A program made the position numbers and the translations under genes. From Bacteroides bouchesdurhonensis (GTDB lineage Bacteria > Bacteroidota > Bacteroidia > Bacteroidales > Bacteroidaceae), in the NCBI RefSeq assembly GCF_900155865.1, contig NZ_LT707006.1, positions 3,016,577 through 3,080,576 on the forward strand: a stretch of DNA of 64,000 nucleotides, read 5' to 3'. Positions 20,940 to 29,626 of the stretch are shown in pieces; position 1 is the stretch's first letter, and every line of letters begins with the position of its first letter. The notes under the pieces are model-generated. The model was not told where the DNA came from. It worked only from the letters and a program-made list of their open reading frames with translations, and searched no databases.

Positions 20940-23354
20940 TTATTTTTTTATCAAATTAGCAATAGAAGCGATCATCATGCCCAAAGAGCTGAAGGAAGTG
21001 GCATAACCCAGTATTTCGCCAACATTAGTACGTTTCTTCGATTTACTCGGAACTATGATCTCACAACCCGGCTCGATCTGTTTCTTGCCGTTACCTTTTA
21101 CCCTACTCACTTGTCCGTTCATGTAAACGATAAACTTCTTACTCTTCTTAGCATTATCAGAATAACCTCCGGACTGGTTCAGATAGTAATTTATGTCTTT
21201 ACCTTCCAAATAAGAAACCGTATTTGGAACCATCACAGCACCGTTGATAGTGACTGTATTCGTATTCTTTGGAATTGAAATGACGTCTCCTTCACGCAAA
21301 ACAATATTGGAACTGCTTTTAGGATCACGAAGGGCTCTCTCCAAGTCAATACCTACAGTAAAGGTATCCTCAACATCTATTCCCAAAGAATCCATCATCT
21401 CCTCTCCTAACTGGCGACGCATCAGACGGATAACGTCACCCATACGTTTCTTTTCATCGGCATTGGCTACACGAGTCAGTTTTGCGCCACGCAGATAAGC
21501 ATAGTTTGTAGCACCGCCGGCCTTATTCACCAAATCAGAGAGACGTTCTTCACGACTCGTCAAGGCATAAGTTCCATCAAAGAGGATTTCTCCTTCAATA
21601 CCGACGTTCTGTTGTGCCTGGTAACCGGGGCTTCTACGAACATAGACTTCATCATAGGGCTGAAGAACAAAACCGGGCTGACCGTCGATGACAAAACCGT
21701 CTTTCAATGAAAAAGAGAACATCTGACCAATCGTATCATTGTCGGTTGTACTCCGGGGATTCTTGATTCTCCGAGATATATCCACACGAACCGTAGAAGC
21801 TGCTTCACGTAAACCGCCTGCCTGAATGATCAAATCCTCCAAAGTCATGTTATCAGCATAAGGATAAGAAGCAGGTTTTGTAACTTCACCATGGACTGTG
21901 ATATTTCCCCGATCTTCCAAATCATGGATACTAGGGATATAAAGGATATCATTTTTTACCAAAGCGATATTGGGAGATGTACCGTCCATGATAGATTTTA
22001 TATCCACTGAAAGTACTTCTGTTGTTAAATCTTCACGCTGACGGTAAAGAACAGCACGGTTCAAGAAGGCATCACCCGTCAAGCCCTGAGCTTCATTTAC
22101 TAATTCACGTATTGTATTGAGTTGACCGCTTAATTGATAAATTCCAGGACGATAGACGGCACCGCGAACCTCTAATTTATTGGTAAAGCGATTCAGAATG
22201 GCTTCAGCAGTGACAACATCACCATTACGCATCTGATAAACACTATAATCGATATCTCTCACTGTATTGACCTCATACTCTTGACCGTTCTGACGGACTA
22301 CGCGCAAAGAACGGGTATAGGCATCGGCATCAAAACCACCGGCATACTTTATTAAAGTAGCAAGATTCTCGTCTTTCTTCATTTCGAAACGCATCGGACG
22401 TTTTACTTTACCACTGATCTTCACCAAAACATCATAAGCGGGAACGATAACAACATCTCCTTCTTGCAAACGAATATCATCCTGACTATTGCCTTTCATG
22501 ATGAAATCATATACGTCAATGGTAGCAATATTCTTTCCGTTACGTACTAATTGAACGTTACGTAAACTTCCGATATCACTCACACCACCGGCACGGTAAA
22601 GTGCATGAAATACGGTAGAGAAAGAGGAAAGAGCATAAGTTCCCGGTTGAATGACTTCACCCATCACATTGATCTGAATGGTACGGATATTACCCAAAGT
22701 AAGGCGAATGTCTGAACTAGGGTCAGTGTCGCTATTCAAACCATTATAAATCTTGTTCAGTGACTTTTTGAGATAGTCATTACCCTCGGATACTGTCAAG
22801 CCACTAAGATAAACGGGACCTATCTTTTGAATATTTATAGTTCCATCGGGAGAAATCTGTTGGCGGATGGTATTCTGACTGGCACCCCAGATATCAATAA
22901 TCACTTCATCACCCGGACCGAGACGATAATTGGAAGGAGTTGCCAGATTGACACTGGGCTCGAAAGTAAGATTCTTGGTGTTGAATATATTCCGACCGAA
23001 TACCTGATCTTCACGGACTAAATCCTCAGCAGTTGGCTGATCTTCCAACATGTCGGAAGTATTTTCTTTCATCTCCTCACGCAGACGAGACTCATTGACC
23101 TCTGTACCTGTTGTATTTGTAGTGCTTACATTATTCTGTTTTTCATACAACTCTTTTACACGCATTGCCTGTTCTTTAGTTACTCCTTTACGAGCTAATT
23201 CTGAGGCTAGTTGTTTTTGTTCTTTTCCTTGTTTGATACCGTCTTTTACATACTCAAGTACTTGCTGGTCACTCATGGTTTGAGCCATGACTAGGGTAGT
23301 ACTTCCTAGCATCAAAACAAATAAAAATACGCTAAATAGTTTTTGTATCTTCAT
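20940..23354 (-). CDS. Outer-membrane capsule export protein, SLBB-rich (Wza-like)
   Basis: The 804-aa protein begins with a signal peptide (MKIQKLFSVFLFVLMLGSTT, cleavage near LVMAQ). The poly-export domain (YRLGPGDEVIIDIWGASQ) is near residues 140-220, followed by about five SLBB domains seen as repeats of the type VRGAVYRPGIYQL, VHGEVTKPASYPY and IEGEILFDGTYAL. It is longer than E. coli Wza, as is usual in Bacteroides. It forms the periplasmic and outer-membrane conduit for the capsule polymer. It precedes the Wzz-like gene by 12 bp. Confidence 0.92.
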   Translation of the reverse strand: MKIQKLFSVFLFVLMLGSTTLVMAQTMSDQQVLEYVKDGIKQGKEQKQLASELARKGVTKEQAMRVKELYEKQNNVSTTNTTGTEVNESRLREEMKENTSDMLEDQPTAEDLVREDQVFGRNIFNTKNLTFEPSVNLATPSNYRLGPGDEVIIDIWGASQNTIRQQISPDGTINIQKIGPVYLSGLTVSEGNDYLKKSLNKIYNGLNSDTDPSSDIRLTLGNIRTIQINVMGEVIQPGTYALSSFSTVFHALYRAGGVSDIGSLRNVQLVRNGKNIATIDVYDFIMKGNSQDDIRLQEGDVVIVPAYDVLVKISGKVKRPMRFEMKKDENLATLIKYAGGFDADAYTRSLRVVRQNGQEYEVNTVRDIDYSVYQMRNGDVVTAEAILNRFTNKLEVRGAVYRPGIYQLSGQLNTIRELVNEAQGLTGDAFLNRAVLYRQREDLTTEVLSVDIKSIMDGTSPNIALVKNDILYIPSIHDLEDRGNITVHGEVTKPASYPYADNMTLEDLIIQAGGLREAASTVRVDISRRIKNPRSTTDNDTIGQMFSFSLKDGFVIDGQPGFVLQPYDEVYVRRSPGYQAQQNVGIEGEILFDGTYALTSREERLSDLVNKAGGATNYAYLRGAKLTRVANADEKKRMGDVIRLMRRQLGEEMMDSLGIDVEDTFTVGIDLERALRDPKSSSNIVLREGDVISIPKNTNTVTINGAVMVPNTVSYLEGKDINYYLNQSGGYSDNAKKSKKFIVYMNGQVSRVKGNGKKQIEPGCEIIVPSKSKKRTNVGEILGYATSFSSLGMMIASIANLIKK

Positions 23355-23373
23355 CTATTAAAATTGAATTTTA

Positions 23374-23742
23374 TCAATTGATTTTATTTGATTCTTTTAT
23401 CTCGTTATAAATCGTAAATAGCTGTTCTTTGATGGGGGAAGAAGTTAGTGAATCGAAAAGGCTCCGGGAACGATTTAGAATTTCCTGTTTTTTGAATTCG
23501 TCATCCGGATTAGCATAGATAGATACACTATATCCCATTAGAATAGCCAAACATAAAGCAGCTTCCTGCTCTACTGTTTTGCCTCGCAAAGGATACAGTT
23601 TATTAATCTGTTTGTGGATACTTTGATTCAGTTGAGAAAGGTCGTCGGCATAGATATAGCCATTTCCTGTTGCACTTTGTAGAAATGTGTGCACTGTTTG
23701 TTGCAAAGCGTCTATCTGACTCTGCAAATCTGAAATTTTCAT
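23374..23742 (-). CDS. upxZ: UpxZ family capsule regulator
   Basis: The protein is about 122 aa, small and helical, beginning MKISDLQSQIDALQQTVHTF, and follows upxY directly. UpxZ proteins bind UpxY antiterminators of other capsule loci and so allow mainly one capsule to be made at a time. The start ATG at 23740-23742 is preferred; an in-frame GTG at 23751 would add three residues and almost touch the upxY stop. The call rests on position, size and general sequence character. Confidence 0.85.
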   Translation of the reverse strand: MKISDLQSQIDALQQTVHTFLQSATGNGYIYADDLSQLNQSIHKQINKLYPLRGKTVEQEAALCLAILMGYSVSIYANPDDEFKKQEILNRSRSLFDSLTSSPIKEQLFTIYNEIKESNKIN

Positions 23743-23753
23743 ATTCCCCACAA

Positions 23754-24335
23754 TTATAATTTTTCCCCTATACGTTCGACATAACCTATTGGCATATCAA
23801 CACTAGCACAACCTAGCATATCAAGTCGAACAGCGATTTTAGTTTTGCCATTTAAAGTCACCAGCTCACCTTCCAGCCCCCTTAATGGTCCTTTTATGAC
23901 ACGAATAGTTTCTCCCGGTTGCAATGGAGTATCACTCATATTGACTGCTTCCTCTGAGTAGTCTAACATGAATTTGAATCTCTCCATTTGTGCATCGGGT
24001 ACAATAGCCGGAGTGCTCTCACCATGTAGCACCATATAACGGCTGATTGCCGATAACATGAGAACCTCTTTCTGTTCCCGTGCATCGACATGTACAAATA
24101 TTTTCATTGGAATTACCACGTGATCGATCTTCTTGCGACGGTCACTCCAGAAATGAGTCTGCTTCTGAATTGGGAGGTAATTTTCAATCCCCATTTTCGT
24201 CAAACGCTCACTCGTTTTTTTCTCGTGGTAGATGCGGACATGGGCTATTAACCAACGTTTAGGCAAGGCTACGCCGTTACCTGTCACATGTGCAGGTAAA
24301 CCCTCGGTTCTTGTATCCTTTAACCTCAGAATCAT
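23754..24335 (-). CDS. upxY: UpxY family transcription antiterminator (NusG-like)
   Basis: The 193-aa protein has a NusG N-terminal domain (RWLIAHVRIYHEKK, IENYLPIQKQTHFWSDRR) and a C-terminal KOW-type motif (IRVIKGPLRGLEGELV). UpxY proteins let RNA polymerase read through terminators in the leader of their own capsule operon. It is the first gene of the operon, about 50 nt downstream of the predicted transcription start in the invertible segment. Confidence 0.93.
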   Translation of the reverse strand: MILRLKDTRTEGLPAHVTGNGVALPKRWLIAHVRIYHEKKTSERLTKMGIENYLPIQKQTHFWSDRRKKIDHVVIPMKIFVHVDAREQKEVLMLSAISRYMVLHGESTPAIVPDAQMERFKFMLDYSEEAVNMSDTPLQPGETIRVIKGPLRGLEGELVTLNGKTKIAVRLDMLGCASVDMPIGYVERIGEKL

Positions 24336-24354
24336 CTCTTTTTACTAAAAGTTA

Positions 24355-24529
24355 TTCTGTTACTTCATAGGTAACGGAATAAATTTCCCGCAAAGATAGA
24401 TATAAAACATATACCAAACAACGATAATCATTATCTTTTTTAAACTTTTTGTTCAGAATATGCGATAAAAATATGCCATAAGACTACGGGTTATCAGGTG
24501 AACTCTCCGTTACCTATGAAGTAACAGAA
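24355..24529. repeat. Invertible promoter segment: perfect 24-bp inverted repeats with a 127-bp spacer
   Basis: Bases 24355-24378 and 24506-24529 are exact reverse complements over 24 nt, each with the core GTTACTTCATAGGTAAC. The 127 bp between them hold a promoter. The element lies between upxY and a tyrosine recombinase gene, the arrangement of phase-variable capsule promoters in Bacteroides. Recombination between the repeats would flip the promoter away from upxY. Confidence 0.93.
24391..24421 (-). promoter_or_regulatory. Capsule promoter inside the invertible segment, oriented toward upxY (ON)
   Basis: On the minus strand a -7 box TATCTTTG (24391-24398) is preceded at the usual distance by TTGTTTG (24415-24421), matching the Bacteroides consensus. 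Predicted start is near 24384, so the transcript reads through the left repeat and into upxY. No equally good promoter is seen on the opposite strand of the segment. Confidence 0.8.
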
Positions 24530-24565
24530 ACCTTCTTTTCCTAGCAATCAAACACTTACAGCCGT

Positions 24566-25510
24566 TCAATCTCTCATATAGAACTTTCTTACGTAAAAAT
24601 AATTTTGTTTATTCACTTCGGTTCTTCTTTCCAAATCGAACCCTTTCAGATAGATTTGCGTAGTCTTAATAGACTTATGCCCCAAAGATTCACTAATCAT
24701 TTCTATCGGTGTACCACAATTCTTAGCAGTAGTTGCCCAGGAATGCCTGAGTGAATAGGAAGAAACATGAGACCGTAGGCAACAAGCTTTGGCAAGATAT
24801 TTCAATTGATTATTGAATTTACGAAGGGCAGACTGATATTCGATGTAAGCTCTCTCCTCTTTTTTCTTTTTATCACCACGCAGTATATTAAATAGGTAGT
24901 CGGGATAATCCGGATGATAGTTTTTGGTGTTCCATAGTTGAGCCAATAGCTTATGGGCAGTATCCAGTACCTCTACACTCATAGAGGTGCCCGTTTTTAC
25001 TCGATTGTATTTAAGTATATTCCCTTCTAGATTTTTTTTCTCTAAATGAGCCAGATCGGCAAAAGACATTCCACAGAATAGAAACATCAGATTGGCAATT
25101 GCCTGCGTTTTTCGTAATTTATCCGATTTTGGATCTTTATACAGAAGTGCATGAAGTTCTCCGGTAGGCAAAGCTTTCTTTTGCCGGGTATCGACTCCTG
25201 TATATACTCCCCGGAATAGCCGATGTATGTAAGGGGTATGCCCGGCATCTACTCCTCTATTATATATACATCTCAGCATACGCATATAGGTGGAGACCGT
25301 ATTGGGCTTGTGATTGTGTTCATACAGATAACGGTTATATCTCTTCAAGTTCTCACGATTGATCTGCCGAAAAGATACATCCGTGCCTCCACAAAACTCT
25401 GTAAAAGAACGTAGCGCATGCTTATACACATGCGCCGTGGAATAGCGTCCTTCTTCTTTCAACTTAACAATGTACTTGATAGCACATTGCGTAAATCCAT
25501 CTTTCTTCAT
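24566..25510 (-). CDS. Tyrosine recombinase, probable promoter invertase
   Basis: The 314-aa protein has a SAM-like N-terminal core-binding domain (1-105) and a catalytic domain with Lys172 (NRVKTG), Tyr252/Arg255 (SSYSLRHSW), His278 (SLGHKS) and the nucleophile Tyr287 (TTQIYLKG). The first catalytic Arg, usually in an RGMxFVDxAxL context in Bacteroidetes enzymes, reads FCGMSFADLAHL here, with Cys146 at that position. It lies directly beside the inverted repeats and is the likely enzyme that flips the capsule promoter. Whether Cys146 is a family feature or an inactivating change is unclear. Confidence 0.88.
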   Translation of the reverse strand: MKKDGFTQCAIKYIVKLKEEGRYSTAHVYKHALRSFTEFCGGTDVSFRQINRENLKRYNRYLYEHNHKPNTVSTYMRMLRCIYNRGVDAGHTPYIHRLFRGVYTGVDTRQKKALPTGELHALLYKDPKSDKLRKTQAIANLMFLFCGMSFADLAHLEKKNLEGNILKYNRVKTGTSMSVEVLDTAHKLLAQLWNTKNYHPDYPDYLFNILRGDKKKKEERAYIEYQSALRKFNNQLKYLAKACCLRSHVSSYSLRHSWATTAKNCGTPIEMISESLGHKSIKTTQIYLKGFDLERRTEVNKQNYFYVRKFYMRD

Positions 25511-25562
25511 AACTATTTCTTTTGATTAAGTAAAACATAACTGCTGCATAACTCTTTTTAGA

Positions 25563-25570
25563 CAAAGGTA
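25563..25570 (-). promoter_or_regulatory. Promoter -7 box for the recombinase
   Basis: The minus strand reads TACCTTTG here, about 53 bp before the recombinase ATG, with a TTTTG tract upstream at a slightly short spacing. It matches TAnnTTTG. Confidence 0.55.
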
Positions 25571-25689
25571 AAATCGTTGATTGTATCAAAACTGGTTAAC
25601 ATGGAGGCTAAAACATCCGAAAAACTTAATAATTCCATCATTCATATCAATTTTAACACTAAAAAGATTCTCCATTTCGCAAAATTGTT

Positions 25690-25697
25690 TATTTTTG
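25690..25697 (+). promoter_or_regulatory. Promoter -7 box for the 25827-31102 gene group
   Basis: The plus strand reads TATTTTTG here, 130 bp before the first ATG. It lies in the 316-bp divergent region 25511-25826, where I see no other gene. Confidence 0.5.
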
Positions 25698-25826
25698 CAT
25701 TCATAACAGCTCTCCTTTTATTATTGCAAATCAGTTTGTTGATACTCGCTAATTTACGATTTTTTTTCGAGATCTTGCTATATTCCCACCCTTTTTGTTG
25801 TATGGGAATCTTTAATTCTTATTACT

Positions 25827-27701
25827 ATGTTAATTACGGATTCAAATATCAAATTTTCTGTTCTGATGCCTACGTATAATCAGGCATCTTTTATTCGACG
25901 TGCCATTGCAAGCCTCCTGAAACAGACATATCCTTTCTTTGAGTTGATTATCATCAATGATGGAAGCACGGACAATACAGAGGTGTTTATTTCCGATTAT
26001 TTACATGATAAACGAGTCTCATATATAAAGAATGATGTTAATTGGGGGTTAGGCAAGGCTCTTAATCAAGGATTAGAGGCTGCAAAATACGAGTATATTA
26101 CTTATTTACCTTCGGATGATTTTTATGACGAGGATCATTTGGAGTCTTTTAAAAGCAGTTTTCAAAAATATCCAAATGCAGTATTATCGGTTAACGGCAT
26201 ACGATATGATGAGTCTAATGTAGTCGGTGTATTATCCTTTCGTAAGTGCAAAGGTGCCATTCCGGGATACAGTGCTCAATTGGTGCAGGCAGCACATAGG
26301 CGAACAGCAGAACGATGGACGGAACGTATGGAATGTGTGTCGGAAGATCTTTTCTTTTTGTTTTGGAGGAAACTTGCCTGCAAGGGGATGTTTGTTTTTA
26401 CTGGGAAAGTGACATGCGAATGGACGAATCATTTGGATCAGCATCATAAGATATGTGGTGAAAGGTTTGGCGGTGGATTAAATAAATATCGTTCTTATTA
26501 TAATGTGCAGATCCCCATTCGTTTTCGTTCCACTTCTTATAAGACGATTGATGAACCCGCCGCTTACCTTCCTTATCAGAAATCCGTATCACCTCGGTGT
26601 GGTGGTTTGAAAATATTGATTGTAGGTGAACTCGCCTATAATCCGGAACGGATTTATGCTTTTGAAGAGGTTGGGCATAAGTTGTATGGTTTGTGGGCAA
26701 AACCTCGATTCTGCTATTCTACCATTGGACCGCTTCCTTTCGGACATGTGGAGACCATTCCTTATCAAGATTGGAAGACACGGGTACGTGACATTCAGCC
26801 GGACATAATCTATGCCCAGTTGAGCACTTCTGCAATTGATATAGCTCATGAGGTGCTGATGGCTGATATGAATATTCCTTTCGTCTGGCATTTTAAAGAA
26901 GGGCCTCACGAGGCGATGAAAGAGGGAATGTGGAGTAAATTGATTGATTTGTACACTTATGCTGACGGAAAAATCTACTTGAATCCGGAAATAAAAGAGT
27001 GGTTTGATTTGTTTACTCCAATCTTATGTGATGTTCCAACGATGATAATGGACGGTGATTTGCCCAAAGCAGAATGCTTTCAGGGAAACTTTTCACCAAA
27101 ACTTTCTGCTACCGATGGAGAGTTACATACAGTTGTAACTGGGCGAATCATCGGATTACCTCCAACGGATTTCAGGGAGCTGGCTGCAAACGGTATTCAT
27201 CTGCATGTGTACAACGAGAATTACATCTCCGACAATGAGGTATTAGAACCTTATCGACAAATGGCTCCGTATTATTTCCATGTGCACAGACACTGTTCAC
27301 AATCAGAATGGGTCAAAGAATTTTCCCGGTACGATGCCGGTTGGCTACATTGCATCAATAGTACCAACGACGGTTCACTTTTTAAGGCTACATGGGCGGA
27401 CCTTAATCTGCCTGCACGAATAAATACATTGGCTGCGGCAGGGATTCCGATGATTCAGAAACAGAATTCTCGTCAAGTTTCCGCACAATACAGTTATGTC
27501 ATGAAATACGGTATGGGAATAGCTTATACAGAAGTAAAAGAATTGATAGCACAACTAAAAAACAGCTCTTTATTGGAAAAAGTCAGTCAGAATGTGATGC
27601 TCCATCGGAAACAGTTTATGTTCGACAGTCATTTGGAATCATTAATTCAATTTTTCAAAAAAGTAATAGACCATCATCATGAAAGAAGATATCAAAAATA
27701 G
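25827..27701 (+). CDS. Two-domain glycosyltransferase: GT2 (GT-A) followed by a GT-B-like domain
   Basis: Residues 1-230 are a family 2 domain: SVLMPTYNQASFIRRAI, IIINDGSTDNT, NWGLGKALNQGLEAA and LPSDDFYDEDH (the DD motif). From about residue 260 a second domain starts with KILIVGELAYNPERIYAFEE and continues as a GT-B glycosyltransferase-like fold (DIIYAQLST, FVWHFKEGPHEAM, LHVYNENY, INTLAAAGIPMI). The 624-aa protein is cytoplasmic. It overlaps the next gene by 23 bp, so the GT and the LanC-like protein are translationally linked. A similar GT/LanC-like pairing occurs at 43480-45401, which suggests that both groups glycosylate a peptide or a shared type of substrate. Target unknown. Confidence 0.8.
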   Translation: MLITDSNIKFSVLMPTYNQASFIRRAIASLLKQTYPFFELIIINDGSTDNTEVFISDYLHDKRVSYIKNDVNWGLGKALNQGLEAAKYEYITYLPSDDFYDEDHLESFKSSFQKYPNAVLSVNGIRYDESNVVGVLSFRKCKGAIPGYSAQLVQAAHRRTAERWTERMECVSEDLFFLFWRKLACKGMFVFTGKVTCEWTNHLDQHHKICGERFGGGLNKYRSYYNVQIPIRFRSTSYKTIDEPAAYLPYQKSVSPRCGGLKILIVGELAYNPERIYAFEEVGHKLYGLWAKPRFCYSTIGPLPFGHVETIPYQDWKTRVRDIQPDIIYAQLSTSAIDIAHEVLMADMNIPFVWHFKEGPHEAMKEGMWSKLIDLYTYADGKIYLNPEIKEWFDLFTPILCDVPTMIMDGDLPKAECFQGNFSPKLSATDGELHTVVTGRIIGLPPTDFRELAANGIHLHVYNENYISDNEVLEPYRQMAPYYFHVHRHCSQSEWVKEFSRYDAGWLHCINSTNDGSLFKATWADLNLPARINTLAAAGIPMIQKQNSRQVSAQYSYVMKYGMGIAYTEVKELIAQLKNSSLLEKVSQNVMLHRKQFMFDSHLESLIQFFKKVIDHHHERRYQK

Positions 27702-28590
27702 AGTTCTGCAAAACATTGCCAACACATTGAGCATGTACGTTTACCACATAGATAATAATGGTTTGGTGAATGGGAAAATGGGAATCATGCTTTTCCTTTA
27801 CTGTTATTCACGATATACGAAGGAGGAATATTACGAGGACTTTGCGGGAGAGCTGTTGGACGGAATGTTAAAGATCTCTCGTTCATTGCCTCCTGGTTTT
27901 GAAGATGGGCTTGCCGGTGTGGGATGGGGATTCGATTGGCTGATGAAACATGATTTTGTGGAAGGGGACTCTAATAAAGTACTAAAGCCTATTGACAATA
28001 AACAGCTTACACAGTTGGCATACGGCACGGTAACTTCCATTACCGCAATGCTGAACTATTGGACAGCAAGAATTCAGGAAGGAATTCCGGAAAGTGATAT
28101 TGTAAAGCTGACAGCCGATTTATTGGAATTCATTCATCGTTGTTTGAAAAATGGTGGAATATCACTGTATCATATCAATGCTATCTTGCATTTTCTGTGG
28201 TGTGTAAGGGGTATTTTACAGATAAACAAGGAAGCTGCCATTATTCAATTGTTAAATCCGATCATAAACGAGGCGTTCAACAAATTTGCTTTTGAAGCTG
28301 TCGACTTGTTTATTTTTCATCAACTATTGAAGAAATATAACGGCAAGATAATATTAAGTAAAGATGCAGAAATCACATTTTGTCTATATGCTTCTGTCTC
28401 TCTGACTATCAATCAACGGATTAAAGCAGCATGGCAAGAATGGATTTATTTTGATAAAGTGACTTGTCCTATGCCTGAAGATAAAGAAATAATGGAATAT
28501 GTAGATAAAAGTCTTCAAAGTATGCAGTTAAATGATTTTGTCCTGAATCAAGGATTGGCAGGATTGGGACTTTGGATTTTGAATGTGTAA
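27679..28590 (+). CDS. LanC-like alpha/alpha-toroid protein without zinc ligands
   Basis: The 303-aa protein has repeats of the LanC fold: NGKMGIMLFL (31-40), GFEDGLAGVGWG (73-84) and a C-terminal LNQGLAGLGLWI. The zinc-binding Cys and Cys-His-Gly motifs of true lanthionine cyclases are absent, so lanthionine formation is unlikely. The first 90 residues closely match the LanC-like protein at 43480-44166 (SRYT..., FAGEL, GLAG...WG, NKVL). It may be a binding partner of the overlapping glycosyltransferase or a substrate-recognition protein. Confidence 0.7.
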   Translation: MKEDIKNRVLQNIANTLSMYVYHIDNNGLVNGKMGIMLFLYCYSRYTKEEYYEDFAGELLDGMLKISRSLPPGFEDGLAGVGWGFDWLMKHDFVEGDSNKVLKPIDNKQLTQLAYGTVTSITAMLNYWTARIQEGIPESDIVKLTADLLEFIHRCLKNGGISLYHINAILHFLWCVRGILQINKEAAIIQLLNPIINEAFNKFAFEAVDLFIFHQLLKKYNGKIILSKDAEITFCLYASVSLTINQRIKAAWQEWIYFDKVTCPMPEDKEIMEYVDKSLQSMQLNDFVLNQGLAGLGLWILNV

Positions 28591-28626
28591 TCATTAAAAT
28601 ATGTCTAATTTGATACAAAATTGATT

Positions 28627-29622
28627 ATGAAAAAGAGTTTAACAGAAAATAGTTTTCGGTCTATAGATGATATGAGTCCGGATGAATTAAAATCTTATTT
28701 AGATGAAAATGGTTATTGGGATTTTTATGATAAGATTTTTATAGAGGGAATAGAAAAAGAAGGAGAAGGTGTGACTTGGATAAGAAAGCATCCTCATGAA
28801 TTTGAGTATAATATTTTAACTCATGAAGATTTGATAAAGCTTCAGTTAAGTACTTGGCTACAACGGATGAGGGAAGAAGGAGCACCCGGTATGAAGAATA
28901 ATCCTAATTCGATTGAAGCCTATAATGCTTTTGCGCGTTGTGACGAATGGCACGGTGGATATGTAGAAGGATATGGATATATTGATGTTGCAGCATCTTC
29001 TCTATATGGAAATTCTTTATGCTTAGGAAATTCGTGGTATGCATGTGGGACTCCTCAAAATCCTGTTCGTGTAGCTAAGTTTTATAAATTATCTCTTGAA
29101 AATAGATGGAGAGGTGGAGAGGTCAGTTCGTGGGGATATGTCTCAGAAAATACAAAAATATTAGGCTGTTCTACAGAAACTCTCACTCAAGTGGGACAAG
29201 GGGAAGTGACTTTAGGAACTTTAATTAACGTAAATCATTCTTTGGGACATGGTGTCGTTACAATAGAGTCAATGAAAAATAGGTTCAAAGATTTTTGGGA
29301 TACAGCAAGAAATAGTTATCAAATAGATGACGGAGCACTCTCAGAGTATATAAGGCAGAATTTTTATTATGCACCAACCAATGATATAAAAGAAGGGTTG
29401 GTGCAGCATAAAACAAGTTTATTACGTCAAGTGACAAGGACAACTGACGATTATCAGGGAATTAAAAAATATGGATATGATGTAATGGTAGTAGATTATA
29501 ATGGAATAAAACATAAATATGAGTGTATCGAACCAACCGGACCGTCTGTAACTTCTATTTCAGAAAAGGATATTCGGGAGGGAAAAATAGAAATTCAAAC
29601 TCATATACTTTCAAAATCATAA
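28627..29622 (+). CDS. Unrecognised 331-aa protein
   Basis: I do not recognise this protein. Start ATG 28627 is chosen over an in-frame TTG two codons earlier. There is no signal peptide and no membrane segment. The N-terminus (SFRSIDDMSPDELKSYLDE) looks like the short acidic helix found in some RiPP leader peptides, but no double-glycine site follows. The middle is rich in Gly, Tyr and Trp (WHGGYVEGYGYID, NSLCLGNSWYACG, RWRGGEVSSWGY). It lies 36 bp after the LanC-like gene and 4 bp before the TonB-C-like gene, so all four genes are probably one operon. It could be the substrate or an effector of this group; this is inference. Confidence 0.6.
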   Translation: MKKSLTENSFRSIDDMSPDELKSYLDENGYWDFYDKIFIEGIEKEGEGVTWIRKHPHEFEYNILTHEDLIKLQLSTWLQRMREEGAPGMKNNPNSIEAYNAFARCDEWHGGYVEGYGYIDVAASSLYGNSLCLGNSWYACGTPQNPVRVAKFYKLSLENRWRGGEVSSWGYVSENTKILGCSTETLTQVGQGEVTLGTLINVNHSLGHGVVTIESMKNRFKDFWDTARNSYQIDDGALSEYIRQNFYYAPTNDIKEGLVQHKTSLLRQVTRTTDDYQGIKKYGYDVMVVDYNGIKHKYECIEPTGPSVTSISEKDIREGKIEIQTHILSKS

Positions 29623-29626
29623 CATT

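Noticed and set aside
24379..24505. A second promoter on the opposite strand of the invertible segment
   Set aside because: No TAnnTTTG box with correctly spaced TTG is seen on the plus strand of the spacer.
25577..25879. Plus-strand frame encoding a hydrophobic 100-aa product before the double glycosyltransferase
   Set aside because: It overlaps the promoter region and the start of the real gene in another frame; composition reflects AT-rich non-coding DNA.
27679..28590. Calling the LanC-like proteins lanthipeptide cyclases
   Set aside because: The zinc ligands are missing in both, no LanB/LanM dehydratase is present, and the maturation genes are of the radical SAM type.
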